Under the pieces are notes generated by a model. The model made no database searches. It saw only the letters and a program-made list of their open reading frames with translations, and was not told where the DNA came from. The translations under genes and the position numbers were made by a program. 64,000 nt of DNA, from positions 62,001-126,000 of the forward strand of contig JAFLBH010000001.1 of assembly GCA_017303905.1 (NCBI GenBank), read 5' to 3'. Shown piece after piece: positions 16,507 through 24,568 of this stretch; position 1 is the stretch's first letter; each line of letters starts with the position of its first letter. The DNA is from Bacteroidota bacterium. Its GTDB lineage: Bacteria; Bacteroidota; Bacteroidia; B-17B0; Aurantibacillaceae.

Positions 16507-17775
16507 ATGATTTTAAAACGCAAAACGCAAAACGCAAAAGCTGTAAGCTTAAAGCCGATTTTAGCTTTTCTATTACTTCCTTTATTAAATTATTCGCAAA
16601 GTACCATTCCAACCACTACTGTTAGTGGTTGCTTAAAGGTTGATAGCACCATGAGTACTTCCGGTAATTTGCAAGTTACAGGTACTTCTAACTTTGACAG
16701 TACCATTGTAGTTAATGATGCCGTAAAAACAGAAGATATTGAAGTAAGCGGAAGTGCAAAAATAGCCGGTGATATTAATCTAAGTGGTAAATTATTTTTT
16801 AATACTTCCAGCGGTATAGCTTTTAATAACGGCAGCAGTTCTGCACCAGATGCTTTTACATTTGGTAAATTAGGTAACCCACTTCCAACATTTAATCCCT
16901 GCCTTGCCCCAACTCAGGACCCTTGGTTTTATTTTGGCGGGAGAATCCAGCTATTTGACCAAGCCAGCAATGTAGCATTAACAATGGGTTCTGATGGTGT
17001 ACAAAGTTCAATCGACGCGTCAGGCAATAACGGACTACTCATTAACTATTATTGTGGTAAAAATATTTATCTGGGAGGTGGAACAGGTAGCGGAGGCTCT
17101 GCCGGTACTGCAGGGGCAAAAGTTTACACAGGTGATGAATTCTATGTAAGGAAATACGCGCAAATTGGAGCAAACAACACAGCCATTGACCCGAACGTAA
17201 TACTCAATCTTTTTGATATTAATAATACAGGTATTAAATTATCACCTACTAACAATAGCGCAAAAATTATTGGCACCAATAATAATCAATTTACGGTTTA
17301 CGGCGATGGGAAAACTGTTTTAAAAGCAGGCGCAACAAACGATGCGTTTGAAGTAATTAATACAAGTAATAACAAAACAACATTTCTAATTCAAAGCTCA
17401 GGTAAGGTTTTTATTGGTGAGAAAAAAATACAAAGCACGAATGTGCACGCCAATAATACACTCATGCAAATTGGAGGTAAACTAGTTTGCCAGGAACTAG
17501 TGGTTTTAGACCCTGTGAAATGGGCCGACTATGTGTTTGAAAAAGATTACAAACTGCCAACCCTAGAAGAAGCGGAAACTTTTTATTTAAAAAACAAACA
17601 TTTAATAGATGTGCCTAGTGCTAAAGATGTAAAACTAAACGGGATAAACAGTGCAGAGATGGATGCCATTCTTTTACAAAAAATTGAAGAACTGACGTTA
17701 TATACCGTTGAGTTGAATAAGCAAGTACAAGAGCTTAAAAAAGAAAATGCATACTTAAAGAAAAAAAGGAAATAG
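16507..17775 (+). CDS. Surface protein with repetitive beta region and C-terminal coiled coil
   Basis: This 422-residue protein starts at ATG 16507. A basic N terminus (KRKTQNAKAVS) precedes a hydrophobic signal segment (ILAFLLLPLLNYS, cut before QSTIP). The body is rich in glycine, serine, threonine and asparagine and reads like tail-fibre or beta-helix repeats (GNLQVTGTSNFDS, VSGSAKIAGDINLSGKL). The last 90 residues hold the WADYVFEKDYKLPTLEE module. This is followed by IPT-like spacing, an LLQKIEELTLYTVELNKQ coiled coil and a lysine tail. That end module recurs in many Bacteroidota surface proteins of unknown role. The first codons contain three copies of the heptamer AAAACGC (see findings). 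It starts the five-gene run. Confidence 0.75.
   Translation: MILKRKTQNAKAVSLKPILAFLLLPLLNYSQSTIPTTTVSGCLKVDSTMSTSGNLQVTGTSNFDSTIVVNDAVKTEDIEVSGSAKIAGDINLSGKLFFNTSSGIAFNNGSSSAPDAFTFGKLGNPLPTFNPCLAPTQDPWFYFGGRIQLFDQASNVALTMGSDGVQSSIDASGNNGLLINYYCGKNIYLGGGTGSGGSAGTAGAKVYTGDEFYVRKYAQIGANNTAIDPNVILNLFDINNTGIKLSPTNNSAKIIGTNNNQFTVYGDGKTVLKAGATNDAFEVINTSNNKTTFLIQSSGKVFIGEKKIQSTNVHANNTLMQIGGKLVCQELVVLDPVKWADYVFEKDYKLPTLEEAETFYLKNKHLIDVPSAKDVKLNGINSAEMDAILLQKIEELTLYTVELNKQVQELKKENAYLKKKRK
16515..16535 (+). repeat. Heptanucleotide tandem repeat (AAAACGC)x3 inside the coding start
   Basis: Three exact head-to-tail copies of AAAACGC occupy 16515-16521, 16522-16528 and 16529-16535, followed by the partial unit AAAAGC. 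They encode residues 3-10 of the surface protein. Seven is not a multiple of three, so losing or gaining one unit would shift the reading frame right after the start. Confidence 0.8.
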
Positions 17776-17776
17776 T

Positions 17777-18220
17777 ATGTTTAAGTTTTTTAAATATTGT
17801 TTATTAGCACTATTGGTGGTTGTAGTTTTTACCACTTGCAAAAAATATCCAGAAAACACCCTTTGGTTTAGAAAACCGGAAGCTATGATTCAAACTTCCT
17901 GGAAATTGGATAAATACTACGTTAACGGCGTAGACTCCGGTATATATGAAGATACTAAAATGTATCGCGAGAAAGAGATGTATTTTGGTCAATCATCGAT
18001 TACTTACTATGAGCAATTTCAAGGTTCATGGAAATTACTTAAAAAAAAGAAAGAAATAGTTATTTCTGCAACACATGCAGGCAACCTCATTCTCTACACA
18101 GCACAAAAAAACATATTCCATTCAAACTCTAAATGGTCAATCAAAAAATTAAACAGCGAAGCATTTTGGTTAAACACCACCACAAACAATAATTCATATG
18201 AGATTCGTTTATCAAATTAG
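17777..18220 (+). CDS. Small lipoprotein with lipocalin-like region
   Basis: This 147-residue protein begins two bases after the previous stop. It has a hydrophobic signal and lipobox FTTC, with C21 followed by KKYPENT. The rest is strand-rich. WKLDKYYVNGVDS and ITYYEQFQGSWKLLKKKKEI follow the pattern of small lipocalin-like domains in Bacteroidota lipoproteins, which describe unmet ligand-binding folds. Substrate unknown. Its last 23 bases overlap the start of the T9SS gene downstream, pointing to coupled translation. Confidence 0.68.
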   Translation: MFKFFKYCLLALLVVVVFTTCKKYPENTLWFRKPEAMIQTSWKLDKYYVNGVDSGIYEDTKMYREKEMYFGQSSITYYEQFQGSWKLLKKKKEIVISATHAGNLILYTAQKNIFHSNSKWSIKKLNSEAFWLNTTTNNNSYEIRLSN

Positions 18221-20633
18221 CATAATTATAAATGTATTAACTTTATATAATGTACAGGCGCAAGGTGACGGAATCAATTTGCAAAAGTACTGGTATTATA
18301 AAACTAGGTTTAATAATGATTTTATAAAAATTGGAAAAAACCTAGGTGAAAGTGTTCCTTTTAACCAGCGTGGCTCAACACAAACCGGTTATCCTAGTTC
18401 AACTAACAACCAACAAACTCTTAAAACCGGAGATGCTGTATCTAGTATAGGCATACATTTAGCGGCGCTAGCAACAGAATATGCACTCTTAAAGAACGCC
18501 AATCAAAACACCGACTCCGTTAAGCATGAGATATTTTGTGCCCTAAATGCAATAAACAGGATTGACCATATTTCCGAGCCAATGTGGTATTGGGCAGGAG
18601 GAACTACTGTTCCTTTAAATGGTTTTTTAATAAGAGACGATATTCCAGTTGACTTTGTTGCCAAAAACTATGGGCACTTTAATTATTATAATAATGGCTA
18701 TAATTATAATTCTTCCACAGGCGATGCCAATCCAAATTCGCAACTCAACGATAGAGGCTTTTGTACCTTGCAAACGATTGGACAAGCACTTGTAGAGTCG
18801 AGCTATCAAGACCTAACGAAAAGCGGCTCTACAGAATCACCAGACAACGAAACTTTAAGTCATGACCATTACATTACCTTATTAACTGGCTTGGCTTTAA
18901 TCAATAAATTAGTTGATTATAGCGCAACTGATAATGGCGAAATTTTCCCTTATGAAAATTTAGGTGTCAGTAGTTTAAAGCAAGAAGCATGGAATATTAC
19001 AGATAGATTTGCACAACATTTTAAAAACGACGTATTCTTTGATTATCGTAATCCAGTCACAGGTCAGATTGTGCAACCCGGCGGAAGTAGCATTGCTCTT
19101 GGTTACGGAATTGCTGAAGCCAGCTGCATAAGCGCTGGGAATACAAGTTTCCCTATCAATCCATATATCCCCCTGATTAGTTCAACAAGTATAAATCCTA
19201 AAACCTGCAATTATGTAACGCCATATGTTAATACAGTATTATTTAGTAACTGGTTAGGTTTTATAGGGGTGCCTTCAACCTCTGTTGATAATGCTGTGTT
19301 TAAAGTAGATTTATTAGCTGTTGGGAACTGCGGATGGCAAGCAGGTCAAGTAAGTGGCTTAAGTTACATTTGTAATCAAATACAAACACAAGTTTGTAGT
19401 AATGCCCCATGGCCGTTGAACTATTTATGTAATATTGTGACAAGCATAGTGTGCGGTAATTCAATAGTAATGCTTCCGGGTTTTCACAACAAAACTTCCA
19501 ATTTTATCGATTTGGCCGGTCAAGATCCTTATTCGCCTCAAGAGGCTTTAAAAGAAAATACTCCTAGACATTATGACTTGTGGCATGCGCCACTTCTGCA
19601 TCGCGTTCTTTTTCCAACACAAAACACATCCTATTCAGCATATCTACCAAAAATTAAAACAATGCTAGATAATGCTCCTTGTGAAGGTCCTTATAATTTT
19701 GGTCAATTTGCCAGACCAAACTTTGAATGGACATGTGAGAACAGAATTGAAAAAACAATTAACCGTTATGATTGGAACGAACCAACTTTTGGCTGGCATG
19801 GCAGTAGCGGAAGTGACCCACTTGCTAAAACAGGACAGAAAGGTGAGTATAACGGAACAGATTATATGCTATATCATAATTTGTACTGGTTAAATGCCAG
19901 CAATGTAGGTTCAGCTAACTACATAAATCTTAGTCACAGATATATTAATGTTCCTTTTCCCAATCCTAATGCTAATCATTGTATAAAACCCAGCACCTGT
20001 TTAATACGCGCATTTGAAACTATTACAGCTGACAACACCATTAACAGTAACGCAGATGTAAGTTATAAGGCAGGTAAAGTAATAGTATTAAAGCCTGGTT
20101 TTAATGTGGTAAGTGGTGCTGACTTTCACGCCTATATTCAAAGAGCCGATTGCAGCAGCGGCGCTTCCGGATTAAGAACAGCAGTTACTGATTCAACCAA
20201 AGGGCCTGAAAACACTTTTTATGGCTACGATGATATGGGTGATAATATTGTAACGCACTACGTTGATTACAGCAATATTAAAGATAGCGTGCGTGAAGAC
20301 ATACTAAGCTTTTTAAATCCAAATAATACGGAGACACAGGAAATGCCTATTTTGCCGCCGGAAGAAATTAATTATGATAAAATAAATTCTTTTAATGTAT
20401 ATCCAAACCCTGCGGATAATTTCTCCACTGTTGAGTTTAGTCTACAGGAAAAAGAGAATGCCCAACTTGTTATCTTAAATAACCTTGGTCAAATTGTTGC
20501 CGCTGATGTTGTTTCAGATATAAATACCTACCGTAAAACTTTTTATACGGCCGATTTAGCTAAAGGCATTTACCTGATTAAAATAATAACTAGCACAAAC
20601 AGACTTCTAATTAAAAAATTAACTATACAATAA
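18198..20633 (+). CDS. Large secreted protein with C-terminal T9SS sorting domain
   Basis: This 811-residue protein has a signal peptide (ISIIINVLTLYNVQA, cut before QGDGI). The long middle part (about 25-560) has many tryptophans and histidines, including WHAPLLHRVLFP and an LWLxNLYWLN-type segment, and looks helical rather than repetitive. A short module at about 595-645 carries VIVLKPGFNVVSGADFHAYI, a stacked-strand motif seen before T9SS signals in Bacteroidota surface proteins. The last 80 residues form a type A sorting domain (FNVYPNPADNFSTVEF, ending LLIKKLTIQ), so it should cross the outer membrane by the type IX system. The catalytic role, if any, is not recognisable. Confidence 0.82.
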   Translation: MRFVYQISIIINVLTLYNVQAQGDGINLQKYWYYKTRFNNDFIKIGKNLGESVPFNQRGSTQTGYPSSTNNQQTLKTGDAVSSIGIHLAALATEYALLKNANQNTDSVKHEIFCALNAINRIDHISEPMWYWAGGTTVPLNGFLIRDDIPVDFVAKNYGHFNYYNNGYNYNSSTGDANPNSQLNDRGFCTLQTIGQALVESSYQDLTKSGSTESPDNETLSHDHYITLLTGLALINKLVDYSATDNGEIFPYENLGVSSLKQEAWNITDRFAQHFKNDVFFDYRNPVTGQIVQPGGSSIALGYGIAEASCISAGNTSFPINPYIPLISSTSINPKTCNYVTPYVNTVLFSNWLGFIGVPSTSVDNAVFKVDLLAVGNCGWQAGQVSGLSYICNQIQTQVCSNAPWPLNYLCNIVTSIVCGNSIVMLPGFHNKTSNFIDLAGQDPYSPQEALKENTPRHYDLWHAPLLHRVLFPTQNTSYSAYLPKIKTMLDNAPCEGPYNFGQFARPNFEWTCENRIEKTINRYDWNEPTFGWHGSSGSDPLAKTGQKGEYNGTDYMLYHNLYWLNASNVGSANYINLSHRYINVPFPNPNANHCIKPSTCLIRAFETITADNTINSNADVSYKAGKVIVLKPGFNVVSGADFHAYIQRADCSSGASGLRTAVTDSTKGPENTFYGYDDMGDNIVTHYVDYSNIKDSVREDILSFLNPNNTETQEMPILPPEEINYDKINSFNVYPNPADNFSTVEFSLQEKENAQLVILNNLGQIVAADVVSDINTYRKTFYTADLAKGIYLIKIITSTNRLLIKKLTIQ

Positions 20634-21358
20634 TGAAAATAACTGTTTCAAATTTAATTGTATTACTCTTTCTCTTTTTAGTTTCATTTACAATCAAAAA
20701 AGATGGTGGCAATCAAAACGGTTGTCCTAGTTACAGCATGTCTAATACTGATGGTGTTTTTACATTATATTATGTTACTCAAGATTTTAATTTTGGTCAA
20801 CCTGCGGTTGATTTCAAAAAATACGTAGCTTACTTTTTAGCTACACGCGGTGACACAACTACAAAAACTCATGGTGGCAATTTAAGTTTTAGTAACGAGC
20901 CATTACAATTCATTTCAAACAGCAATTATTACATAGATGATAACTCGGTAAGCAATGGCAATGGCGACAAAAAATGGGTTTGTACAGGAAACGGTAATTT
21001 TAATTCATTTAATTATCATTATCAGCGCGGTCTTGCATTTGTTGAAATAAAAGATCAATATAAAATTAAAGACACTATTAAAACAACAGAAGGGCTTAGC
21101 ATAAACCTGAGTAAGGTGAAAAATGCCGATTCAGTTCTCGTTACATTAAGTGGATTTAATGGTGTAACCATAAATAAAAGATACAATGGATTAGTTGAAG
21201 TTTCGAATTTTAGCGCTACAGAACTAAGTCCGTTTATCACCGGAGGCATTATTAGTGTGACCGCTTTTAATATAGTACCGGAAACTATTCAAAACAAAAA
21301 CTATCTTTTTGGATCAGTTCATCAATATTTAAAACTTGCTTATTTTAAAAATCAATAA
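20633..21358 (+). CDS. Secreted protein of unknown function
   Basis: This 241-residue protein's ATG shares one base with the preceding stop (TAATG). The signal peptide is short (SNLIVLLFLFLVSFTI) and is followed by KKDGGNQNGCPSYS, with no good lipobox. The mature part mixes polar loops and strands, including SFNYHYQRGLAFVEIKDQY and VLVTLSGFNGVTINKRYNG. No family is recognised. Co-transcription with the T9SS protein and two lipoproteins suggests a shared cell-surface assembly. Confidence 0.66.
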   Translation: MKITVSNLIVLLFLFLVSFTIKKDGGNQNGCPSYSMSNTDGVFTLYYVTQDFNFGQPAVDFKKYVAYFLATRGDTTTKTHGGNLSFSNEPLQFISNSNYYIDDNSVSNGNGDKKWVCTGNGNFNSFNYHYQRGLAFVEIKDQYKIKDTIKTTEGLSINLSKVKNADSVLVTLSGFNGVTINKRYNGLVEVSNFSATELSPFITGGIISVTAFNIVPETIQNKNYLFGSVHQYLKLAYFKNQ

Positions 21359-21359
21359 T

Positions 21360-22109
21360 ATGAAAAAACTTATTTTACTTTTATCCGTTGTCGGCTTATT
21401 AATCACTTCCTGTAAAAAGAAAGAAGACAATGCTCCGGCACCATCATCCACCACTACAGGGAGCACACCGACACCTTCTGCCGAAAAGTTCGGCGCTTTA
21501 TTTTCCAATCAATTAGTTCATAGCATTTTTGGAGCTACTACTTTTACATTGAGTTATGGACAAAATTACGCATTGGCTTCTTCTTCTAACTTTGATAATT
21601 TTAATATGCCTTTGGGAACTTTTTTAAGTATGGGCAATGTTTCTTCAAATGGTGTTACCTTCAAAAACTTTTTTGGTTATTACTTAGACAGTACTAATGC
21701 TGCACAAGCTTCGCCTTTTGTATGGCAAATTACAGGTGGCGCGGTCGCAGCTTTTACCTATACAAATTCAGCAGGTTTTTCTACTTACTCTAATTACACA
21801 TCATGGCCGGATACATTGAGCAAGAGCGCAGGTTTTTCCATTCCTTTGAGCGGCATCACTAATGCTGTAGAAGCACAAATTTATATTTCAAGTGTTGGAA
21901 GCACTACACCTGCACTTACAGCTTCGGTTGTATTGGGAAGTGGTGGTTCTTTCAATGTAAGTTCATCTTCGTTAAGCTCTGTATCAACTTCAACAAGTGC
22001 CTCCATTCAAATTGATTTATACAGAAACAACATACAAACCATTAATGGTATTAAAATGAATTTCAGGAATGTAACCAGCTATGTAAAAACTGTACCTGTT
22101 AAAAATTAA
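21360..22109 (+). CDS. Lipoprotein of unknown function, last gene of the surface run
   Basis: This protein has 249 residues from ATG 21360, one base after the previous stop. An in-frame earlier start would spoil the signal peptide. The lipobox is LITSC with C18, followed by a charged and threonine/proline-rich tether (KKKEDNAPAPSSTTTGSTP). The globular part is rich in serine, threonine and aromatic residues, with short strands such as TFTLSYGQNYALA and ASIQIDLYRNN. This suits an extracellular beta-sandwich. No enzyme motif is visible. About 80 bp separate its end from the convergent clpX. Confidence 0.68.
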   Translation: MKKLILLLSVVGLLITSCKKKEDNAPAPSSTTTGSTPTPSAEKFGALFSNQLVHSIFGATTFTLSYGQNYALASSSNFDNFNMPLGTFLSMGNVSSNGVTFKNFFGYYLDSTNAAQASPFVWQITGGAVAAFTYTNSAGFSTYSNYTSWPDTLSKSAGFSIPLSGITNAVEAQIYISSVGSTTPALTASVVLGSGGSFNVSSSSLSSVSTSTSASIQIDLYRNNIQTINGIKMNFRNVTSYVKTVPVKN

Positions 22110-22189
22110 ATGGTGTAAAAGATTTCAACGATTCATTAAAATAAAAATTCCGCATTTCTACGAACTCCGAACTCTATACTTTCAACTAA

Positions 22190-23434
22190 CTAAGCCGCTT
22201 TCAAATGGCTTAGTCTTGCATTTTTTAATTTATCAGCGGCGTAATCCAATGTAATGGTAAAAGATTTTGGCGCTTTTTCGTTACTTGGCAAATCGTACAT
22301 TAAATCGAGCATAATGGCTTCGCAAATACCACGTAAACCTCGGGCGCCTAATTTAAACTCGGTTGCCTTATCTACAATTAAATCCAATACCTCATCTTCA
22401 AACTCGAGTTTAATGCCTTCCATTTTAAACAAATGCTTGTATTGTTTAATTAGCGCATTCTTTGGCTCGGTTAAAATTCTGCGTAAAGCTGATTTATCCA
22501 ATGGCTGCAGATAAGTTAAAATCGGTAAACGTCCGATGAGCTCCGGAATTAATCCAAATGATTTTAAATCCTGAGGAGAAATATATTGCAATAAATTACT
22601 TCTATCTACTTCCTCTGAAGAAACAGACGCCGAATAACCAACGGCTTGTGTGTTTAAACGACTGGCAATCTTTTTCTCAATGCCGTCAAAAGCGCCACCG
22701 CAAATAAATAAAATATTCTTGGTGTTCACCTGAATCATTTTTGCATCCGGATGTTTTCTTCCGCCTTGAGGCGGAACGTTTACAGATGAGCCTTCCAATA
22801 ATTTCAACATGGCTTGCTGCACACCTTCACCGCTCACATCACGGGTAATACTCGGATTATCACTCTTACGTGCAATCTTATCAATCTCATCAATGAATAC
22901 AATACCTCTCTCTGCTGCGGCTGTATCATAATCGGCAGCCTGCAACAAACGGGTTAAAATACTTTCCACATCTTCACCCACATATCCCGCTTCGGTTAAT
23001 ACCGTTGCATCTGCAATACAAAAAGGAACATTCAATAATTTAGCAATGCTTCGCGCCAATAAAGTTTTTCCGGTTCCGGTTTCTCCAACCAAAATCACAT
23101 TCGATTTTTCGATTTCGATTTCCTCTTTATCATTGGAAGCGTGTGATACGCGTTTGAAGTGATTGTATACAGCCACGCTTAATACTTTCTTGGCTTCATC
23201 CTGCCCAATCACATACTCATCCAAATACGTTTTAATAGCGTTTGGCTTTAATAAGTTGAGTGCTTGCTGAACTTTTTGTTTGGTCTCCGCATTGCCTTCC
23301 TCACTTATCATTTTATAGGCTTGCGAAATACAACTGTCACAAATATGACCGCTGATTCCTGCAATTAATATTTTCACGTCTTTTTTATCGCGGTTACAAA
23401 ACGAACACACGATGGGTCCTGCTGCTTTTGCCAT
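22190..23434 (-). CDS. clpX: ClpX, ATPase subunit of the ClpXP protease
   Basis: This 414-residue AAA+ unfoldase recognises tagged substrates and feeds them to ClpP. The N-terminal zinc-binding domain has cysteines 10, 13, 32 and 35. Walker A is GETGTGKT (117-124), Walker B is [12 protein letters not shown], and sensor 2 lies in [11 protein letters not shown]. The ClpP-binding loop is the usual short IGF-like turn in [18 protein letters not shown]-type context. clpP is not next door. A TAAATTTG box ends four bases before its ATG, and two secreted paralogues lie upstream in the same direction. Confidence 0.97.
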   Translation of the reverse strand: MAKAAGPIVCSFCNRDKKDVKILIAGISGHICDSCISQAYKMISEEGNAETKQKVQQALNLLKPNAIKTYLDEYVIGQDEAKKVLSVAVYNHFKRVSHASNDKEEIEIEKSNVILVGETGTGKTLLARSIAKLLNVPFCIADATVLTEAGYVGEDVESILTRLLQAADYDTAAAERGIVFIDEIDKIARKSDNPSITRDVSGEGVQQAMLKLLEGSSVNVPPQGGRKHPDAKMIQVNTKNILFICGGAFDGIEKKIASRLNTQAVGYSASVSSEEVDRSNLLQYISPQDLKSFGLIPELIGRLPILTYLQPLDKSALRRILTEPKNALIKQYKHLFKMEGIKLEFEDEVLDLIVDKATEFKLGARGLRGICEAIMLDLMYDLPSNEKAPKSFTITLDYAADKLKNARLSHLKAA

Positions 23435-23438
23435 GCTA

Positions 23439-23446
23439 CAAATTTA
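23439..23446 (-). promoter_or_regulatory. TAAATTTG box four bases before the clpX start
   Basis: Exact match to TAnnTTTG on the minus strand, followed by TAGC and then the ATG. The clpX mRNA would be leaderless or nearly so if this is the -7 element. No TTTG was found about 20 bp upstream. Confidence 0.45.
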
Positions 23447-23452
23447 CAAAAT

Positions 23453-23890
23453 TTACGGCTGATTATAGTATTCGGCTTTGGTGCGCCTGAGTGTATACAT
23501 ACCACCGCCCTTTTTAGCTTCTACAATAAAATAATGCGAGCTTTTACCGGTAGAAATATGCATAATCAGGTTTTTTAGTCCGTATGTGGCGGGTGAATTA
23601 CAATCAAGTTTGTTAACGATCACTTCATTGCCCTTATCATCAAAAGCCGATTGGTAAACCGAATCGCAGCGATGTAAAACAGTTCCCGTTGCAAAGGTAT
23701 ACACGCGGTACGGCACCGATGGATTCCGCTTACGCAACAATTTTACCACACTATCCTGGAGATTACCTTCTACAAACCATTTGCCTTTCACTAAATCATC
23801 CACCACTACTTTTTGGGCCGATGCCGCAAAGCTTATAAAAATAAAAACCGGGATGATTTTTAAGAAGCGTTTATCTCCGTTAAAAAACAT
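23453..23890 (-). CDS. Small secreted protein, tandem paralogue pair member
   Basis: This 145-residue protein has a signal peptide after a short basic lead (FLKIIPVFIFISFAASA, cut before QKVVV). The mature domain contains KGKWFVEGNL near its start, then a YTFATGTVLHRCDS strand-turn and a HYFIVEAKKGGGMYTLRR end. The gene upstream shares the same order (KSWFVTGDL, then SLYNCNT and KYYRVTML), so both belong to one small family with a W-F-V-x-G-x-L opening. A lipocalin-like or similar beta fold is possible. It is followed by clpX with an 18-bp gap. Confidence 0.66.
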   Translation of the reverse strand: MFFNGDKRFLKIIPVFIFISFAASAQKVVVDDLVKGKWFVEGNLQDSVVKLLRKRNPSVPYRVYTFATGTVLHRCDSVYQSAFDDKGNEVIVNKLDCNSPATYGLKNLIMHISTGKSSHYFIVEAKKGGGMYTLRRTKAEYYNQP

Positions 23891-23914
23891 CCCGGTTCAA
23901 TTAGGACAGATAGT

Positions 23915-24334
23915 TTATTTAAAGTCTGCTGCTGTAGCAGGAACCAGCTCCAAACCTTCGCTGTTTGGTAACATGGTTACACGATAATATTTTGATTTAT
24001 CAGTATTAATCTGAATAACATCATTTTTAATTTTATAATTCTGGCTCAATGAATCGCAGTAATAAGTTCCAGCTTTCACTTCAATTCCTGTTGGATCAAC
24101 CACATTAGTTTTTAAAGTATTGCAGTTATATAAACTTCCTGTGGAAGAAAATTTAGCTTCCCATGCTGTTCCGTTTTTAGGTTGTGTTGGGGATAATTTT
24201 AAAGCTCCGTTAGAGTTTAAATCACCGGTTACAAACCAAGATTTTGATTGTAATTGATTGGCTGTTTTTTGAGCAAAAGCACCAAATGCTAAAAAGGCAA
24301 ATACAGCTGTTAAAAGAATAGATTTCATATTCAT
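23915..24334 (-). CDS. Small secreted protein, tandem paralogue pair member
   Basis: This 139-residue protein is the upstream member of the pair. It has a signal peptide (MKSILLTAVFAFLAFGAFA, cut before QKTANQ) and then KSWFVTGDLNSNGALKLSP. Two cysteines (YNCNT and YYCDSLS) may form a disulfide, and a third-strand region KYYRVTMLPNSEGLELVP closes the domain. The start at MNMKS or its internal methionine changes only two residues. No family can be named. It lies 24 bp ahead of its paralogue and after a repeat-filled gap of 234 bp downstream of lpdA. Confidence 0.66.
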   Translation of the reverse strand: MNMKSILLTAVFAFLAFGAFAQKTANQLQSKSWFVTGDLNSNGALKLSPTQPKNGTAWEAKFSSTGSLYNCNTLKTNVVDPTGIEVKAGTYYCDSLSQNYKIKNDVIQINTDKSKYYRVTMLPNSEGLELVPATAADFK

Positions 24335-24450
24335 GAATTTAATAGCTTAAATATAGCCAAGAATACCTAACTATTCAAGGTTTTTGAGTGAAATTTGGTT
24401 AATTGTGAGGGAAATAGGGATAAAAGCTACTGGGAACCCCTCCGCCCTTT

Positions 24451-24565
24451 GGGCACCTCCCCTTAAAAAAGGGGAGGATTAAATTGAAAGGTTGGGCACC
24501 TCCCCTTAAGAAATGGATGGAATTAAACTGTACTATCTACAACTCCCTTTTTATGGGGAGGATTA
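24451..24565. repeat. Intergenic C/G-tract palindromic repeat
   Basis: GGGCACCTCCCCTTAA occurs twice (24451-24466 and 24494-24509). The first copy folds with CCTCCCC at 24456-24462 and GGGGAGG at 24471-24477. A third degenerate copy, ACTCCCTTTTTATGGGGAGG, follows at about 24542-24561. This pattern of CTCCCC/GGGGAG stems is common in intergenic repeats of Bacteroidota. It also may end transcripts from either side. Confidence 0.6.
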
Positions 24566-24568
24566 AGA

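Noticed and set aside
22190-22213. CTAAGCC/GGCTTAG stem at the clpX stop
   Set aside because: It lies mostly in the coding end and has no T tract, so it is not called as a terminator.
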